DNA of 64,000 nucleotides from Bradyrhizobium frederickii (GTDB taxonomy: Bacteria; Pseudomonadota; Alphaproteobacteria; Rhizobiales; Xanthobacteraceae). The notes beneath the pieces are model-generated. The model saw only the letters and a program-made list of their open reading frames with translations, was not told the DNA's origin and ran no database searches. Positions 24,689-35,552 of the stretch are shown here, one piece after another (within the stretch, counting starts at the first letter, position 1; the number at the start of each line of letters is the position of its first letter). The stretch spans positions 1 through 64,000 of the forward strand of contig NZ_SPQS01000009.1 of assembly GCF_004570865.1 (NCBI RefSeq), written 5' to 3'. Both the position numbers and the translations under genes were made by a program.

Positions 24689-26527
24689 TCATGCCACGGC
24701 GCGCTCGCGATACATCGCCTCGATCTCTGCGGCGTAGCGCTTGTTCACGAAACCGCGCTTCAGCTTCATGGTCGGCGTCAGCTCCTCGTCCTCCGGAGTG
24801 AGCTGCCGCTCGATCAGGTAGAATCTCTTGATGGTCTCGACGCGGGCGAAGTTGACATTGACCGTCTCGATCTCGCGCCAGATCAGGTCCTGGATCTCCG
24901 TCGCCCGGCACAGGCTGGCATAATTGGTGAAGGGGATGTCGTGGTCCTGCGCGAACTTCTCGACGTTCTCCTGGTCGATCATCACGAGGCAGGTGAGATA
25001 CGGCCGCTTGTCGCCAATCACGACCGCATCGGAGATGTAGGGCGAGAATTTGAGCTGGTTCTCGATCTCGGACGGCGTGATGTTCTTGCCGCCGGAGGTG
25101 ATGATGATGTCCTTCATCCGGTCGGTGATCCGGACAAAGCCTTCATTGTCGATGGTACCGACGTCGCCGGTATGCAGCCAGCCGCGGGCATCGATGGTCT
25201 CGGCGGTCTTCTCCGGCTGGTTCAAATAACCCATGAACAGGAAGTCGCCCTTGATCAGGATCTCGCCCTCGGGCGACAGCGCGACCTCGCCCCAGGGCAC
25301 CGCGGTGCCGACCGAGCCGAGCTTGATCCGCTCCGCCGGCATCATGGTGGCGACGCCGCAATTCTCGGTCTGGCCGTAGACCTCGTGCATGTCGATGCCG
25401 AGCGCGAGATACCAGCGGATCAGCTCCGGCGCGATCGGCGCTGCGCCGGTGAAGGCGATGCGGCAGCGGTCGAGCCCGATCATGCGGCGGATGTTGCGGA
25501 ATGCGACCCGGTAGGCGATGCGGCTTGCGAGCCGCATCGACAGCGGCGGCGGCTTGCCCTCGAGCCTGTACTCGACCATGCGGTAGCCGATGCCGATGGC
25601 GCGGCGATAGACCCACTGCTGCAGCGGCGTCGCATCCTTCAGCGCGATGGTGATGGCGGAGTAGAATTTCTCCCAGATGCGCGGCACCGCGAGGAAAACG
25701 GTCGGCTGCACCTCGCGCAGATTGTCCGGCACTGTCTCCGGGCTCTCGGCGAAATTCATCACCGAGCCCAGCGCGACCGAGATGTAATAGCCGCCGATGC
25801 GCTCGGCGACGTGGCAGAGCGGCAGGAAGATCAGCCTGTCCTCGTCCTCCCGCGCCGGGATGAAGTCGTTGGCGTGGCGCATCTGGTGCGTGACGCTGCG
25901 GTTGGCGTGCATCGCGCCCTTGGGCGGGCCGGTCGTGCCGGACGTGTATACGAGGATGGCGAGGTCGCCGGCGCTGCGGCTGTCGATCATCTCCTGCCAC
26001 AGCGCCTCGCGCCCGACCATATGATTGCGGCCGAGCGCGCGAAATTCGTCGAGCGACATCACCATGTCGTCGGAGAAGCCGCTGAGACCCTCCATGTCGA
26101 ACACGATGATCTTCTGCAGGGACGGACAGCGGGCGCGGCAGGCGAGAATCTTGTCGAGCTGCTCCTCGTCCTCGGCGAAGATGACTTTCGTCCCGGAATC
26201 GTTGACGAGGTATTCGACCTGGGACGATGCGTCGGTCGGGTAGATGCCCGAGGAGACGCCGCCGGCGCACAGGATGCCCATGTCGGCATGGACCCATTCC
26301 GGGACCGCGTTGGCGATGATGGAGGCGACGTCGCCGGGCCTGAAGCCGGAGGCGTGAAGTGCATAGGCAATTTCCTTGGATATCTCCAGCCATTCGCGCC
26401 AGCTCGTCGGCTGCCAGATTCCGAACTTCTTCTCGCGGATAGCCGGCCGATCGCCCCGCATCTCCGCAGCGCGCAGAAAGCTCCTTGCGATCGTATCAGC
26501 GACCGTCAGCACCGCCGGTCGGGCCAT
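24689..26527 (-). CDS. AMP-dependent acyl-CoA ligase embedded in the Liv-type operon
   Basis: The 612-residue cytoplasmic enzyme activates a carboxylic acid with ATP and CoA. The AMP-binding motif is YTSGTTGPPKGAMHANRS. GYLNQPEKTAETIDARGWLHTGD and RITDRMKDIIITSGGKNITPSEIENQ form the hinge and C-terminal domain. It resembles the long-chain FadD15 type. The ribosome site AAGGAGGAG is strong. It lies between livF and livK on the same strand. The transporter could thus deliver the acid that this ligase converts to a CoA thioester; that role is inferred from context. Confidence 0.9.
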   Translation of the reverse strand: MARPAVLTVADTIARSFLRAAEMRGDRPAIREKKFGIWQPTSWREWLEISKEIAYALHASGFRPGDVASIIANAVPEWVHADMGILCAGGVSSGIYPTDASSQVEYLVNDSGTKVIFAEDEEQLDKILACRARCPSLQKIIVFDMEGLSGFSDDMVMSLDEFRALGRNHMVGREALWQEMIDSRSAGDLAILVYTSGTTGPPKGAMHANRSVTHQMRHANDFIPAREDEDRLIFLPLCHVAERIGGYYISVALGSVMNFAESPETVPDNLREVQPTVFLAVPRIWEKFYSAITIALKDATPLQQWVYRRAIGIGYRMVEYRLEGKPPPLSMRLASRIAYRVAFRNIRRMIGLDRCRIAFTGAAPIAPELIRWYLALGIDMHEVYGQTENCGVATMMPAERIKLGSVGTAVPWGEVALSPEGEILIKGDFLFMGYLNQPEKTAETIDARGWLHTGDVGTIDNEGFVRITDRMKDIIITSGGKNITPSEIENQLKFSPYISDAVVIGDKRPYLTCLVMIDQENVEKFAQDHDIPFTNYASLCRATEIQDLIWREIETVNVNFARVETIKRFYLIERQLTPEDEELTPTMKLKRGFVNKRYAAEIEAMYRERAVA

Positions 26528-26622
26528 GCGCGTCTCCTCCTTGTCGCTCTCCCCTCCGCTGCCTGCCTTGCCGGCGGTCTTTGCTTGCGGATGGGCAATC
26601 CCATCTTACTGCCAGCTCTTGC

Positions 26623-27411
26623 TCACCGCCACGTCTTCTTCTTCTTCCAGCGCCGCTCGCCGCGGGCGCCGGCTTCCTTGGCGCCAAGGTAGAACTCCTG
26701 GATGTCCTGGGAATGCATCAAGCGGTCGCAGCTGTCGTTCATCACGATGCGGCCGATCTCCAGCACATAGCCGTAATGCGCCGTCTCCAGCGCCACCTTG
26801 GCGTTCTGCTCGACCAGCAGGATCGACATGCCCTGCTCCTCGTTGACGCGCCGGATGATGGTGAAGATCTCCTTCACCAGCAGCGGCGACAGGCCGAGCG
26901 AGGGCTCGTCGAGCAACAGCAGCGTCGGCCGGTTCATCAGGGCGCGTCCGATCGCGAGCATCTGCTGCTCGCCGCCGGAGAGCTGGCCGGCAGGCTGGTT
27001 GATGCGCTCCTTCAGGCGCGGGAAATAGCCGTAGACGCGCTCCAGGTCCTCCGCCACGCCGTCACGGTCCTTGCGCGGATAGGCGCCCATCATCAGGTTC
27101 TCGCGCACCGACAGGAACGGGAACACCTCCCGCCCCTCCGGCACATGGCTGAGGCCGAGCCGCACGATGCGGTCGGCCTCCACGCGCTGGATCGGCTTGC
27201 CCAGGAATTCGATCGAGCCCTTTTGCGGGTCGAGAATGCCCGAGATCGTCTTCAGCACGGTGGTCTTGCCGGCGCCGTTCGCCCCCAATAGCGTGACGAT
27301 GCGGCCGCGCGGCACCTCCAGCGAGATGCCGCGGATCGCCATGATCGGCCCGTAATAGCTCTCGATGTTGGAGAGCTTCAGGATGATATCGGGTGTCACC
27401 GCAGCATCCAT
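26623..27411 (-). CDS. Branched-chain amino acid-type ABC transporter ATP-binding protein (LivF family)
   Basis: This 262-residue ATPase shows GANGAGKT (Walker A), LSGGEQQM (signature), LLLLDEPSLGL (Walker B) and the LVEQNAKVAL stretch typical of LivF. The C-terminus is unusually basic (GERRWKKKKTWR). It starts three bases after the stop of the livG-like gene. It forms the ATPase pair with that protein to energise uptake. Confidence 0.92.
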   Translation of the reverse strand: MDAAVTPDIILKLSNIESYYGPIMAIRGISLEVPRGRIVTLLGANGAGKTTVLKTISGILDPQKGSIEFLGKPIQRVEADRIVRLGLSHVPEGREVFPFLSVRENLMMGAYPRKDRDGVAEDLERVYGYFPRLKERINQPAGQLSGGEQQMLAIGRALMNRPTLLLLDEPSLGLSPLLVKEIFTIIRRVNEEQGMSILLVEQNAKVALETAHYGYVLEIGRIVMNDSCDRLMHSQDIQEFYLGAKEAGARGERRWKKKKTWR

Positions 27412-27414
27412 GCG

Positions 27415-28173
27415 TCAGGCTCCCAGATACGCGGCGACGACGTCGGGGTGCTGCTGCACTTCGGCGGGCGAGCCCATCGCCAGCACCCTGCCGTAGTTCA
27501 GCGCGATGACCCGGTCGGAGACGCGATTGACCAGCGACATGTCGTGCTCGACCATCAGCACGGTGATGCCGAGCTCGCTCTTCATGTCGCGGATCCAGAA
27601 CGACATGTCGTCGGTCTCCTCGACGTTGAGACCGGAGGACGGCTCGTCGAGCAGGATCAGCTTCGGCTCCGAGCACAGGGCGCGCGCCAGCTCGATCACC
27701 TTGCGCACGCCGTAAGGCAGGCCGGAGATCAGCTTGTCGCGATAGGGTTCGAGATCGAGGAATTCGATAACCTGCTCGACCCTGCGGCGGTGCACCTTCT
27801 CGTTGGCCCGCACGCTCGGCAGGAACAGCAGCTCCTGCCAGAGCTGCGTTGTCGAGTGCCGATGGCGGCCGACCAGAAGGTTGGAGAGCACGGTCGCATT
27901 CTCGAACAGCTCGATGTTCTGGAAGGTGCGGGCGATGCCGAGCTTGGCGATGTCGTAGGGCGCCTCTTCCGTGATGTCCTGGTCCTCGAAGAAGATCCGG
28001 CCCGAGGTCGGCCGGTAGATCCGCGAGATCAGGTTGAAGATCGAGCTCTTGCCGGCGCCGTTCGGCCCGATGATCGACAGGATCTCGCCCTTCTCGAGCG
28101 CGAAGGATACCGCATCGACGGCCTTGAGGCCCCCGAAATGCAGCGACAGGTTCTCGGCGCGGAAATAGCTCAT
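27415..28173 (-). CDS. Branched-chain amino acid-type ABC transporter ATP-binding protein (LivG family)
   Basis: This 252-residue ATPase starts at [19 protein letters not shown]. Walker A is GPNGAGKS, the signature region is the LivG-type [15 protein letters not shown] rather than LSGGQ, Walker B is [11 protein letters not shown] and the H-loop is MVEHDM. The start overlaps the livM-like gene by ATGA. Longer in-frame extensions are antisense readings of livM and are rejected. Confidence 0.92.
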   Translation of the reverse strand: MSYFRAENLSLHFGGLKAVDAVSFALEKGEILSIIGPNGAGKSSIFNLISRIYRPTSGRIFFEDQDITEEAPYDIAKLGIARTFQNIELFENATVLSNLLVGRHRHSTTQLWQELLFLPSVRANEKVHRRRVEQVIEFLDLEPYRDKLISGLPYGVRKVIELARALCSEPKLILLDEPSSGLNVEETDDMSFWIRDMKSELGITVLMVEHDMSLVNRVSDRVIALNYGRVLAMGSPAEVQQHPDVVAAYLGA

Positions 28174-29321
28174 CGGTTCCGCTCCGACTTCACGTAGATC
28201 TTCTGCCGCTTGAAGGTGGCGCGCTTGTAGAGCGGGAACAGCTGGAAGAAGAGCTTGATCTTCAGCCAGCGGCCGTAGAGGCCGAGCGGCTCGAACAGCA
28301 CGAACAACACGATGATAATGCCGTAGATCGCGCCCTTCAGGCCGTTGAGCGAGGCGAAGGCCGCGACCTTCGACTGGATATCTCCCGCGGTGGCCGGGCC
28401 GGCGCCGAATGCCGCCGCGATCCCGGCGATCATGCCGGGCATGTCGTCCTTGAGGTAAGTCAGGAACGGGTCGATCATCACGATGAAGATCGCGCCCAGC
28501 ACCGCGCCGTGCAGGCTGAAGGCGCCGCCGATCAGGATCACGATGATGAACTCGATCGAGAGCTGCAGCGTGAACATTTCCGGCGAGATGAAGGAGAGCT
28601 TGTGGGCGAACAGCACGCCGGCAAAGCCGGTGATCGCCGCCGAGATCGCAAAGGACTTCACCTTGTAGAGCGCGACATTGACGCCCATGCTGCGCGCCGC
28701 GGTCTCGCTGTCGCGGATCGCGACGAAGGCGCGTCCGGTCGGCGAGCGCAGCAGGTTGAGCGTGCCGACGATGGTCAGCACCAGCACGGCAAGGCAGAGG
28801 TAATAGAAGGTCGGGCTGTCGCGCGGCACCGCGACGCCGAGCAGCGACAGCGTCTTGACCCGCATGCCCTCGTTGCCGTGGGTGACGCTCTCCCAGCGCG
28901 CCAGGATCTCCTCGACGATCAGGGCAAAGGAGATGGTGGCGATGACGAGATAGATGCCGGTCAGGCGCAGGGCGGGAAAGCCGACCATCGCGCCGATGAT
29001 GCCGGTCAGGAGCCCGGCGGCGAGGAAGTAGACCGGGAACGGCACGTTGTATGTCTGCAAATAAGCGGCCGTGTAGGCCCCGATGGCGAGGAACGCGGCG
29101 TGGCCGAGCGAGGCCTGGCCGGTGAAGCCGGTCAGGATCAGAAGCGCGACGCCGACGATCGCGTAGATGCAGACGAAGACCAGCTGGCTCATCAGATAGC
29201 TGGAGAGCACATAGGGCGCGATCAGCAGCAGCGCGAGCAGGACGCCGTACGAGACCCAATAGCCCGAATGCGGGAACAGCTTGATGTCGTCCTCGTAGTC
29301 GGTCTTGAACAGGAAGCGCAT
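28170..29321 (-). CDS. Branched-chain amino acid-type ABC transporter permease (LivM family)
   Basis: This 383-residue inner-membrane permease has about nine hydrophobic segments. It carries the LivM hallmark LTGFTGQASLGHAAFLAIGAY and the ATPase-contact loop SPTGRAFVAIRDSETAARSMGVN. The C-terminal extension is basic ([14 protein letters not shown]). The ATG at 29321 is chosen because the protein then starts MRFLFKTDYEDD, a plausible cytoplasmic N-terminus, five bases after the livH stop. It overlaps the livG-like gene. Confidence 0.9.
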   Translation of the reverse strand: MRFLFKTDYEDDIKLFPHSGYWVSYGVLLALLLIAPYVLSSYLMSQLVFVCIYAIVGVALLILTGFTGQASLGHAAFLAIGAYTAAYLQTYNVPFPVYFLAAGLLTGIIGAMVGFPALRLTGIYLVIATISFALIVEEILARWESVTHGNEGMRVKTLSLLGVAVPRDSPTFYYLCLAVLVLTIVGTLNLLRSPTGRAFVAIRDSETAARSMGVNVALYKVKSFAISAAITGFAGVLFAHKLSFISPEMFTLQLSIEFIIVILIGGAFSLHGAVLGAIFIVMIDPFLTYLKDDMPGMIAGIAAAFGAGPATAGDIQSKVAAFASLNGLKGAIYGIIIVLFVLFEPLGLYGRWLKIKLFFQLFPLYKRATFKRQKIYVKSERNR

Positions 29322-29326
29322 GGCGT

Positions 29327-30202
29327 TCAGACCTTCTTGCGGACGTGGTGGCCGAACAGGCCTTCCGGCTTCAGGAGCAGCACGGCGAGCAGCACGACAT
29401 AGGGCGCGACGTCCTTCCAGCCTTCGGGCAGGTAGAAGCCGGCCATGCTCTCGATCACGCCGATCAGGACGCCGCCGACCACGGCGCCCGGAATCGAGCC
29501 GAAGCCGCCGAGCACCGCGGCCGGGAACGCCTTGAGGCCGAGCACGAGGCCGACATTGGAATGGATGAAGGTGATCGGCGCCAGCAGCACGCCGGCGCAG
29601 GTCGCCACCGCCGCGCTGATCGCCCAGACGATCGACACCACGCGCTTGACCGGAATGCCCATGTAGTACGCCGCGAGCATGTTCTCGGAGCTGGCGCGCA
29701 TCGCGGTGCCCAGCGTGGTCTTGTTGAAGAACAGCCACAGCAGCGTGCACAGGATCATCGTCGCCGCGATCACCGACAGCTTGTCGTAGGCGAGCACCAG
29801 CGAGCCGATCCGCAGCACGCCCTGGCTGAACGGGGTCTCGATCTTCAGATCGTCGGTGCCCCAGATCATGCCGGCGATCGAGCGCAGGAAATAGCCGAGC
29901 CCGATGGTCGCCATGATGATGGAGAATTGCGGATAGCCGAGGATCGGCCGCACCACCACGCGCTCCGCCAGCATGCCGAACAGCGCCATCGCGGCCACCG
30001 CACCGGCAAAGCCGACCCAGTAGTTCAGGCCCATCATGCCGATGAAGGTGAAGGCGAAGAAGCCGCCGAGCATCATCAGATCGCCCTGGGCGAAATTAAC
30101 GACCTCGGTGGCCTTGTAGACGAGCACGAAGCCGAGCGCGATCAGGCCGTAGACGCAGCCGAGCGCAACACCGCTGACCAGCTGCTGAACGAAATCCAGC
30201 AT
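29327..30202 (-). CDS. Branched-chain amino acid-type ABC transporter permease (LivH family)
   Basis: This 291-residue permease starts at MLDFVQQLVSGVALGCVYGLIALGF with GGGAGG ten bases upstream. It has the conserved NFAQGDLMMLGGF motif, the loop TTLGTAMRASSENMLAAYYMGI that docks on the ATPase, and a GGFGSIPGAVVGG segment. It is the first gene of the Liv-type operon (livH-livM-livG-livF-ligase-livK). The promoter should lie in the gap to the divergent ABC exporter genes. Confidence 0.9.
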   Translation of the reverse strand: MLDFVQQLVSGVALGCVYGLIALGFVLVYKATEVVNFAQGDLMMLGGFFAFTFIGMMGLNYWVGFAGAVAAMALFGMLAERVVVRPILGYPQFSIIMATIGLGYFLRSIAGMIWGTDDLKIETPFSQGVLRIGSLVLAYDKLSVIAATMILCTLLWLFFNKTTLGTAMRASSENMLAAYYMGIPVKRVVSIVWAISAAVATCAGVLLAPITFIHSNVGLVLGLKAFPAAVLGGFGSIPGAVVGGVLIGVIESMAGFYLPEGWKDVAPYVVLLAVLLLKPEGLFGHHVRKKV

Positions 30203-30468
30203 TGACGCGCGTCCTCCCGATGCAACCGGCGGCTCTTCCCGACCGCCTTGCCGCATCTTGTGTCCAGTCGCTAGGCAGTCGTTTCGCTGCGCTAGCGCCA
30301 TTTGTCCGGAACCAATTCAGCCTGAACCGCCGAGCGCTGTCAACAAACGGTGACTTGTGCGGGTGACTTGCCTTTAGTCCAATCCGGATGACGGAATTTG
30401 CTGCGGCGCGATTCACCGTGCCGAAACATCTTCGGATCATGGTCGGAAGCGATGCAAAACCGGATGGT

Positions 30469-31223
<755 letters not shown>

Positions 31224-31227
<4 letters not shown>

Positions 31228-32750
31228 GCTCGGCGACCGCGCTCTCCTGGTTCGCCCGCCACGAGCTCCGGCTCGCCTGGCGCGAATGGTTCGCCATGAT
31301 GACCGGCGGACGGCGCAAGCGGACGCGCGCCGCAATCATCGGCCTCGTCTGCTTCGCCGCGCTGCTGCATCTGCCGGCCTGGGCGGTGATCGGCCGTTTC
31401 GCCGAGCTGCAACTGCCGCTCGACAAGTCCTCGCTGATCGTGATCTCGGCGACGATCTTTCTCGCCTGGACCTTGATGCTGTCGCAGGCGATCGAATCGG
31501 TGACGCGGGTGTTCTACGCCCGCGCCGATCTCGATCTGATCATGTCCTCGCCGGCGACGCTGGCCAATCTGTTCTCGGTCCGCATCGCCGCGATCGCGCT
31601 GACCGTCACGATGATGGCGCTGCTGTTCTCGACGCCGTTCATCGACGTGCTCGTGATCGGCGGGGGTGCGCGCTGGCTCACTGCGTTCGGGGTCGTCGTC
31701 GCCCTGGGCCTGTCGGGCGCGGCGATCGCGATCGCCGTCACCATCCTGTTGTTTCGCCTGATCGGTCCGGCGCGGACGCGCCTGATTGCCCAGATCCTCG
31801 CCGCGATCATCGGCGCCGGCTTCGTGATCGCGCTCCAGGTCGCCGCGATCATGTCCTACGGCACGCTGTCGCGCTTCACCATTTTGACCTCCGGCACATT
31901 GGCCGCCTACGCCCCCGACGTCGACAGCATCTGGTGGTGGCCGGCGCGGGCGGTGATGGGCGACAACGGGGCCCTGCTGCTGCTCCTGGCGCTCGCTTTG
32001 GTGCTGCTCGGAAGCGTCATGGCGGTCTTCTCGCATCGCTTTGCCGACACGGCGATCGATGCCGCGGCCTACGGCACGTCGGGCACGAGGCGCGCGAAGC
32101 AGCGGCCGTTCCGCACCGGCTCGCGGCAACAGGCGCTGCGGCGCAAGGAATTCTCGCTGCTCTGGCGCGATCCCTGGCTGATCTCGCAGACGCTGATGCA
32201 GCTGCTCTATCTGGTGCCGCCGGCGCTGCTGCTCTGGCGCAATTTTGCCGACAGTTCGGCGGCGCTGACACTGATCACGCCTGTCATCGTGATGGCGGCC
32301 GGACAGCTCGCCGGCGGACTTGCCTGGCTGACGATCTCGGGCGAGGACGCCCCTGACCTGGTCGCGACTGCGCCATTGACGCCCTCCAACCTCATCCGCG
32401 CCAAGATCGAGGTGGTGCTGATCGCGGTCGCCGTCATCTTCTGCCCGCTGGTCGCGGCACTCGCTTTCGCCTCGCCGTATCAGGCCGCGATCAGTGCCGG
32501 CGCGGTCATCGTCAGCGCGGCCTCCGCGACGGCGATCCAGCTCTGGTTCCGGGTGCAGGCCCGGCGCAGCCAATTCCGGCGCCGCCAGACCTCGTCGCGG
32601 CTGGCGACCATTGCCGAAGCCTTCTCCTCGATCGGCTGGGCCGCGACGGCAGCGCTGCTGCTCGCGCTCCCCGTCGCGGGCCTCATCAGCGGCCTGATCA
32701 CCGCGAGCCTCGTTGCGGTCACCTGGAAGTTCAGCCCAAGGCGGGAGTGA
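31224..32750 (+). CDS. Large ABC-2 type exporter permease
   Basis: The 508-residue polytopic protein has roughly a dozen hydrophobic segments and a central charged loop (GTRRAKQRPFRTGSRQQALRRKEFSLLWRDPW) that divides it into two halves, like a fused pair of permease domains. It is translationally coupled to the ATPase gene upstream, so the two make an export system. The exported compound is not deducible. No third subunit is visible, and the next gene is convergent. Confidence 0.82.
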
Positions 32751-32770
32751 GGCTGATCGAGCCGCGAACG

Positions 32771-33937
32771 TCAGGTGTCGAAAGCCGGCTGTGCGCGGCG
32801 TACCGTGGCGACCTTCCGCCGATCAACCAGGCGTCTGACCCAGTTGCGCCCGGGCTCTTCGACAAGACGATACGTTGCAACCGACAGCAGGACGGTCAAC
32901 AGCAGCATCGCAATTTGCAGAAGATCGCCAAGCCACAGCGATCCATTGACGGAGACCACTTTCGTCGGCTCGTGGCCCGAGCTCAACGCGGAGGAGACGA
33001 ACAGGCTGGTATGCCCCAGCCGCTCGACGACCATGAGGATCGCCCGCACCACGGCCCTGACGAGCGGATGCAGCATGTAGATCGAATAGGTCAGCGTGCC
33101 GACCACGAGCATGAACGGCATCGTCAGCCGGCGACTGACCGCCCCAGCTTCGCGGGCGAACACCAGAACGACCAGCGTAAACACCACCGGCGAGGCCACC
33201 TGCAAAGCGGCGCTGCGCCCGGCGGCCGAAACATAGCCGATGACGAGCAGAAGGCTCGCCGTCTCCAGCAACGTCTCGCCGAACGGCGTCAGGCCTGCGC
33301 GCAACACCGTAAATCGCTCTCGTAGATCGAAGGAGAGAACGCCAAGCGCGAAGCCATAAAGACAGCGCACCAGACCGTAATCGTAAGTCGCGTTCATGCC
33401 GTCCGGGCTGATCGTGGCGAGGACGATCGGCCCGGCGATGATCGGGAGCAGCCAGGGCCAGATCGTCGGCCCGATCCTGCTGACGACCGCGGCGAAGATC
33501 ACATAGGCGGCGAACTCGGCGCTGATGCTCCAGCTCGCGAAATTCAGCCAGTTCTGCGGATTGACGCCGAGTCCCTGCAAGAGGAGCAGGTTGGTGACGA
33601 TGGCCTGCAGCAGGTTCGGGCCGATGCCGTCCTTCGCAGCGTCGATGGGAATGAACAGCAGCAACGTCACCAGATGCAGCGGATAGATCCGCCCAAGCCG
33701 CAGCATGAGAAAGCGGCCGATGCCGAAGCCCTCGGCAAGGCGTGAACGGTAATTCGACGCGATGACGAAGCCGCTCAATACGAAGAAGAAATCGACGAAC
33801 AGATAGGCATGTCTGGTGAGCGGCAGGAAGGACAGATGGCTGATCACGTCGAAGTGGAACAGCGCAACCATGCAAGCGCAAATGCCGCGCCAACTGTCGA
33901 GCGCGCGATATCGGTCGATATTTGCGGCCGCGTCCAT
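32771..33937 (-). CDS. Membrane acyltransferase, OafA/Acyltransferase_3 family
   Basis: This 388-residue inner-membrane protein starts at MDAAANIDRYRALDSWRG. The R-x10-H pattern typical of the family is present: RYRALDSWRGICACMVALFHF holds the catalytic-type His. It is followed by YLFVDFFFVLSGFVIASNY and about ten membrane helices. Such enzymes transfer O-acyl groups to polysaccharides, lipids or Nod factors. The acceptor here is unknown. The start lacks a strong ribosome site. It is convergent with the ABC exporter permease. Confidence 0.88.
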   Translation of the reverse strand: MDAAANIDRYRALDSWRGICACMVALFHFDVISHLSFLPLTRHAYLFVDFFFVLSGFVIASNYRSRLAEGFGIGRFLMLRLGRIYPLHLVTLLLFIPIDAAKDGIGPNLLQAIVTNLLLLQGLGVNPQNWLNFASWSISAEFAAYVIFAAVVSRIGPTIWPWLLPIIAGPIVLATISPDGMNATYDYGLVRCLYGFALGVLSFDLRERFTVLRAGLTPFGETLLETASLLLVIGYVSAAGRSAALQVASPVVFTLVVLVFAREAGAVSRRLTMPFMLVVGTLTYSIYMLHPLVRAVVRAILMVVERLGHTSLFVSSALSSGHEPTKVVSVNGSLWLGDLLQIAMLLLTVLLSVATYRLVEEPGRNWVRRLVDRRKVATVRRAQPAFDT

Positions 33938-34077
33938 CGGGCAATGGGTAGGCAAGACCCGACACCGGAACAAGCGGAGGCTGACTCTATGCTTAATGTG
34001 GCACGCGACGGCATGACGCCGCAACAATTCGAAGATACACTGACCGGATCGTCGACTGAATGGCGGACGGACCGGTG

Positions 34078-34890
34078 ATGTCTCGACTATTGCTGACGGC
34101 CTTCGGTTTTCTCGGCTGGCTGCTGGCCCCAGCCCTCGCCCAGCAGCCGCAGCGCAGCGAGTGCCTGGCGATGGCGAACGGGGCGCCCCGTGCGATGCCG
34201 GTCGCGTTCCGGCAGGCGGCGGCCGCGGCCGAGGTCGAGATCACCTATGCCGGCCATTCCACCTATTACGTCGACACCCCCGGCGGCTTGCGCATCGCGA
34301 CCGATTACAGCGGCGCCTATCAGGTCGGACGGCTGCCCGACGTCGCCACCATGAACCGCGCCCATAGCACCCACTACACTCTTTTTCCCGACAGGCGCAT
34401 TCCCCACGTGCTGCATGGCTGGAGCGAGGACGGCAAGCCGGCGATCGTGTCGGAACGCATCGGCGATGCCTTCATCCGAAATGTCACGACCGACATCCGC
34501 CGTTATTTCGGCGACGATGCCGGCACCGACATGATCCGCGACGGCAATTCGATCTTCATCTTCGAGGCCGCGGGCCTCTGCATCGGCCATCTCGGCCACC
34601 TCCATCACAAGCTCGACGACAGCCATTTTGCCCAGATCGGGCGGCTCGATATCGTGATGGTGCCGATCGACGGCACCTACACCATGTCGCTGGACGGCAT
34701 CTCCGAAATCACCAGGCGGTTGCGCGCCTCGGTGGTGCTGCCGATGCACCGCTTCGCCACCCCGCTCGACGACTTCATGCGCCGGATCGGCCAGCAGTTC
34801 GAGATCGACCAGCGCTCCGGGCGGACCTTCCGGATGTCACGCGATGCGCTGCCGTCGAAGCCGACGGTGATCATCCTCGACGGGGTCTGA
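34078..34890 (+). CDS. Exported metallo-beta-lactamase-fold protein
   Basis: The 270-residue protein has a signal peptide (MSRLLLTAFGFLGWLLAPALA). A metallo-beta-lactamase-fold core of the UlaG-like/Lactamase_B_3 kind follows: EITYAGHSTYYVDTPGGLRIATDYSG, then GHLGHLHHKLDD, and VLPMHRFATP with a likely metal His. The classical HxHxDH motif is not present in full, so enzymatic activity is uncertain. An ATG 18 bases upstream (34060) is also possible. It is divergent from the acyltransferase. Confidence 0.8.
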   Translation: MSRLLLTAFGFLGWLLAPALAQQPQRSECLAMANGAPRAMPVAFRQAAAAAEVEITYAGHSTYYVDTPGGLRIATDYSGAYQVGRLPDVATMNRAHSTHYTLFPDRRIPHVLHGWSEDGKPAIVSERIGDAFIRNVTTDIRRYFGDDAGTDMIRDGNSIFIFEAAGLCIGHLGHLHHKLDDSHFAQIGRLDIVMVPIDGTYTMSLDGISEITRRLRASVVLPMHRFATPLDDFMRRIGQQFEIDQRSGRTFRMSRDALPSKPTVIILDGV

Positions 34891-34955
34891 GCCGCAATTT
34901 TCTCCAAGCCGGCCGCCGGCCGGTCGTGTTGATCTGCCGGCAACAGGAGAGCGAC

Positions 34956-35477
34956 ATGACCGACTTTGCCAGACTTTTGCACGCGGACGGACCGAACCCC
35001 GAGCATGCGGCGGCGCTTCAACTCTATGGCCGCTTCGTCGGCGACTGGGATGCCGAGATCACCGCCCATGGATCCGATGGCACGAAGCACGTAGCGCCCG
35101 GCGAGATTCATTTCGGCTGGGTGCTGGAAGGCCGAGCCGTCCAGGACGTCTGGATGATACCCCGGCCCGCGGGCGCGCCGGCCTTTCCGATCGCCGGCAA
35201 TTGGTACGGCACGACGCTTCGCGTTTACGATCCGACCATCGATGCGTGGCGGATCTCCTGGTTCGATCCGGGTCGCAGCGTCTTCCGCCAGCAGATCGGC
35301 CGTCCCCGCGGAGAGGACATCGTGCAGGAAGGCACGACCGACGCCGGCGAGCTGACGCGGTGGAGCTTCACGGAGATCACCGGGGACTCCTTCCATTGGC
35401 TCGGCGAGGCGAGGCCGGCCGCCGCGGCCGATTGGCGGCTGATCGTCGACGTCAGAGCCAGGCGACACAAGGGCTGA
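34956..35477 (+). CDS. Conserved hypothetical protein (DUF1579-like beta-barrel fold)
   Basis: The 173-residue soluble protein reads LYGRFVGDWDAEITAHGSDG, then GEIHFGWVLEGRAVQDVWMIP. This is the 'G-W-x-W-x-LxGRAVQD' layout seen in DUF1579-type small-molecule-binding folds. The ATG at 34956 has AGGAG six bases upstream and is preferred to a start at 34926. No catalytic residues are recognised. It follows the exported hydrolase by 65 bases on the same strand. Confidence 0.7.
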   Translation: MTDFARLLHADGPNPEHAAALQLYGRFVGDWDAEITAHGSDGTKHVAPGEIHFGWVLEGRAVQDVWMIPRPAGAPAFPIAGNWYGTTLRVYDPTIDAWRISWFDPGRSVFRQQIGRPRGEDIVQEGTTDAGELTRWSFTEITGDSFHWLGEARPAAAADWRLIVDVRARRHKG

Positions 35478-35552
35478 CAAAGGCGCCGCTGTGCCGGCGA
35501 GCCGGTCGCGGTTGCGCAAGGCGCGCTGCTGCTTGAGGAATAGAGATGTTGA

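Noticed and set aside
27415..29259. Long in-frame extension of the LivG-like protein across the LivM-like gene
   Set aside because: The extension is a frame-shifted reading of livM. The ATPase fold starts at [10 protein letters not shown], with an ATGA overlap.
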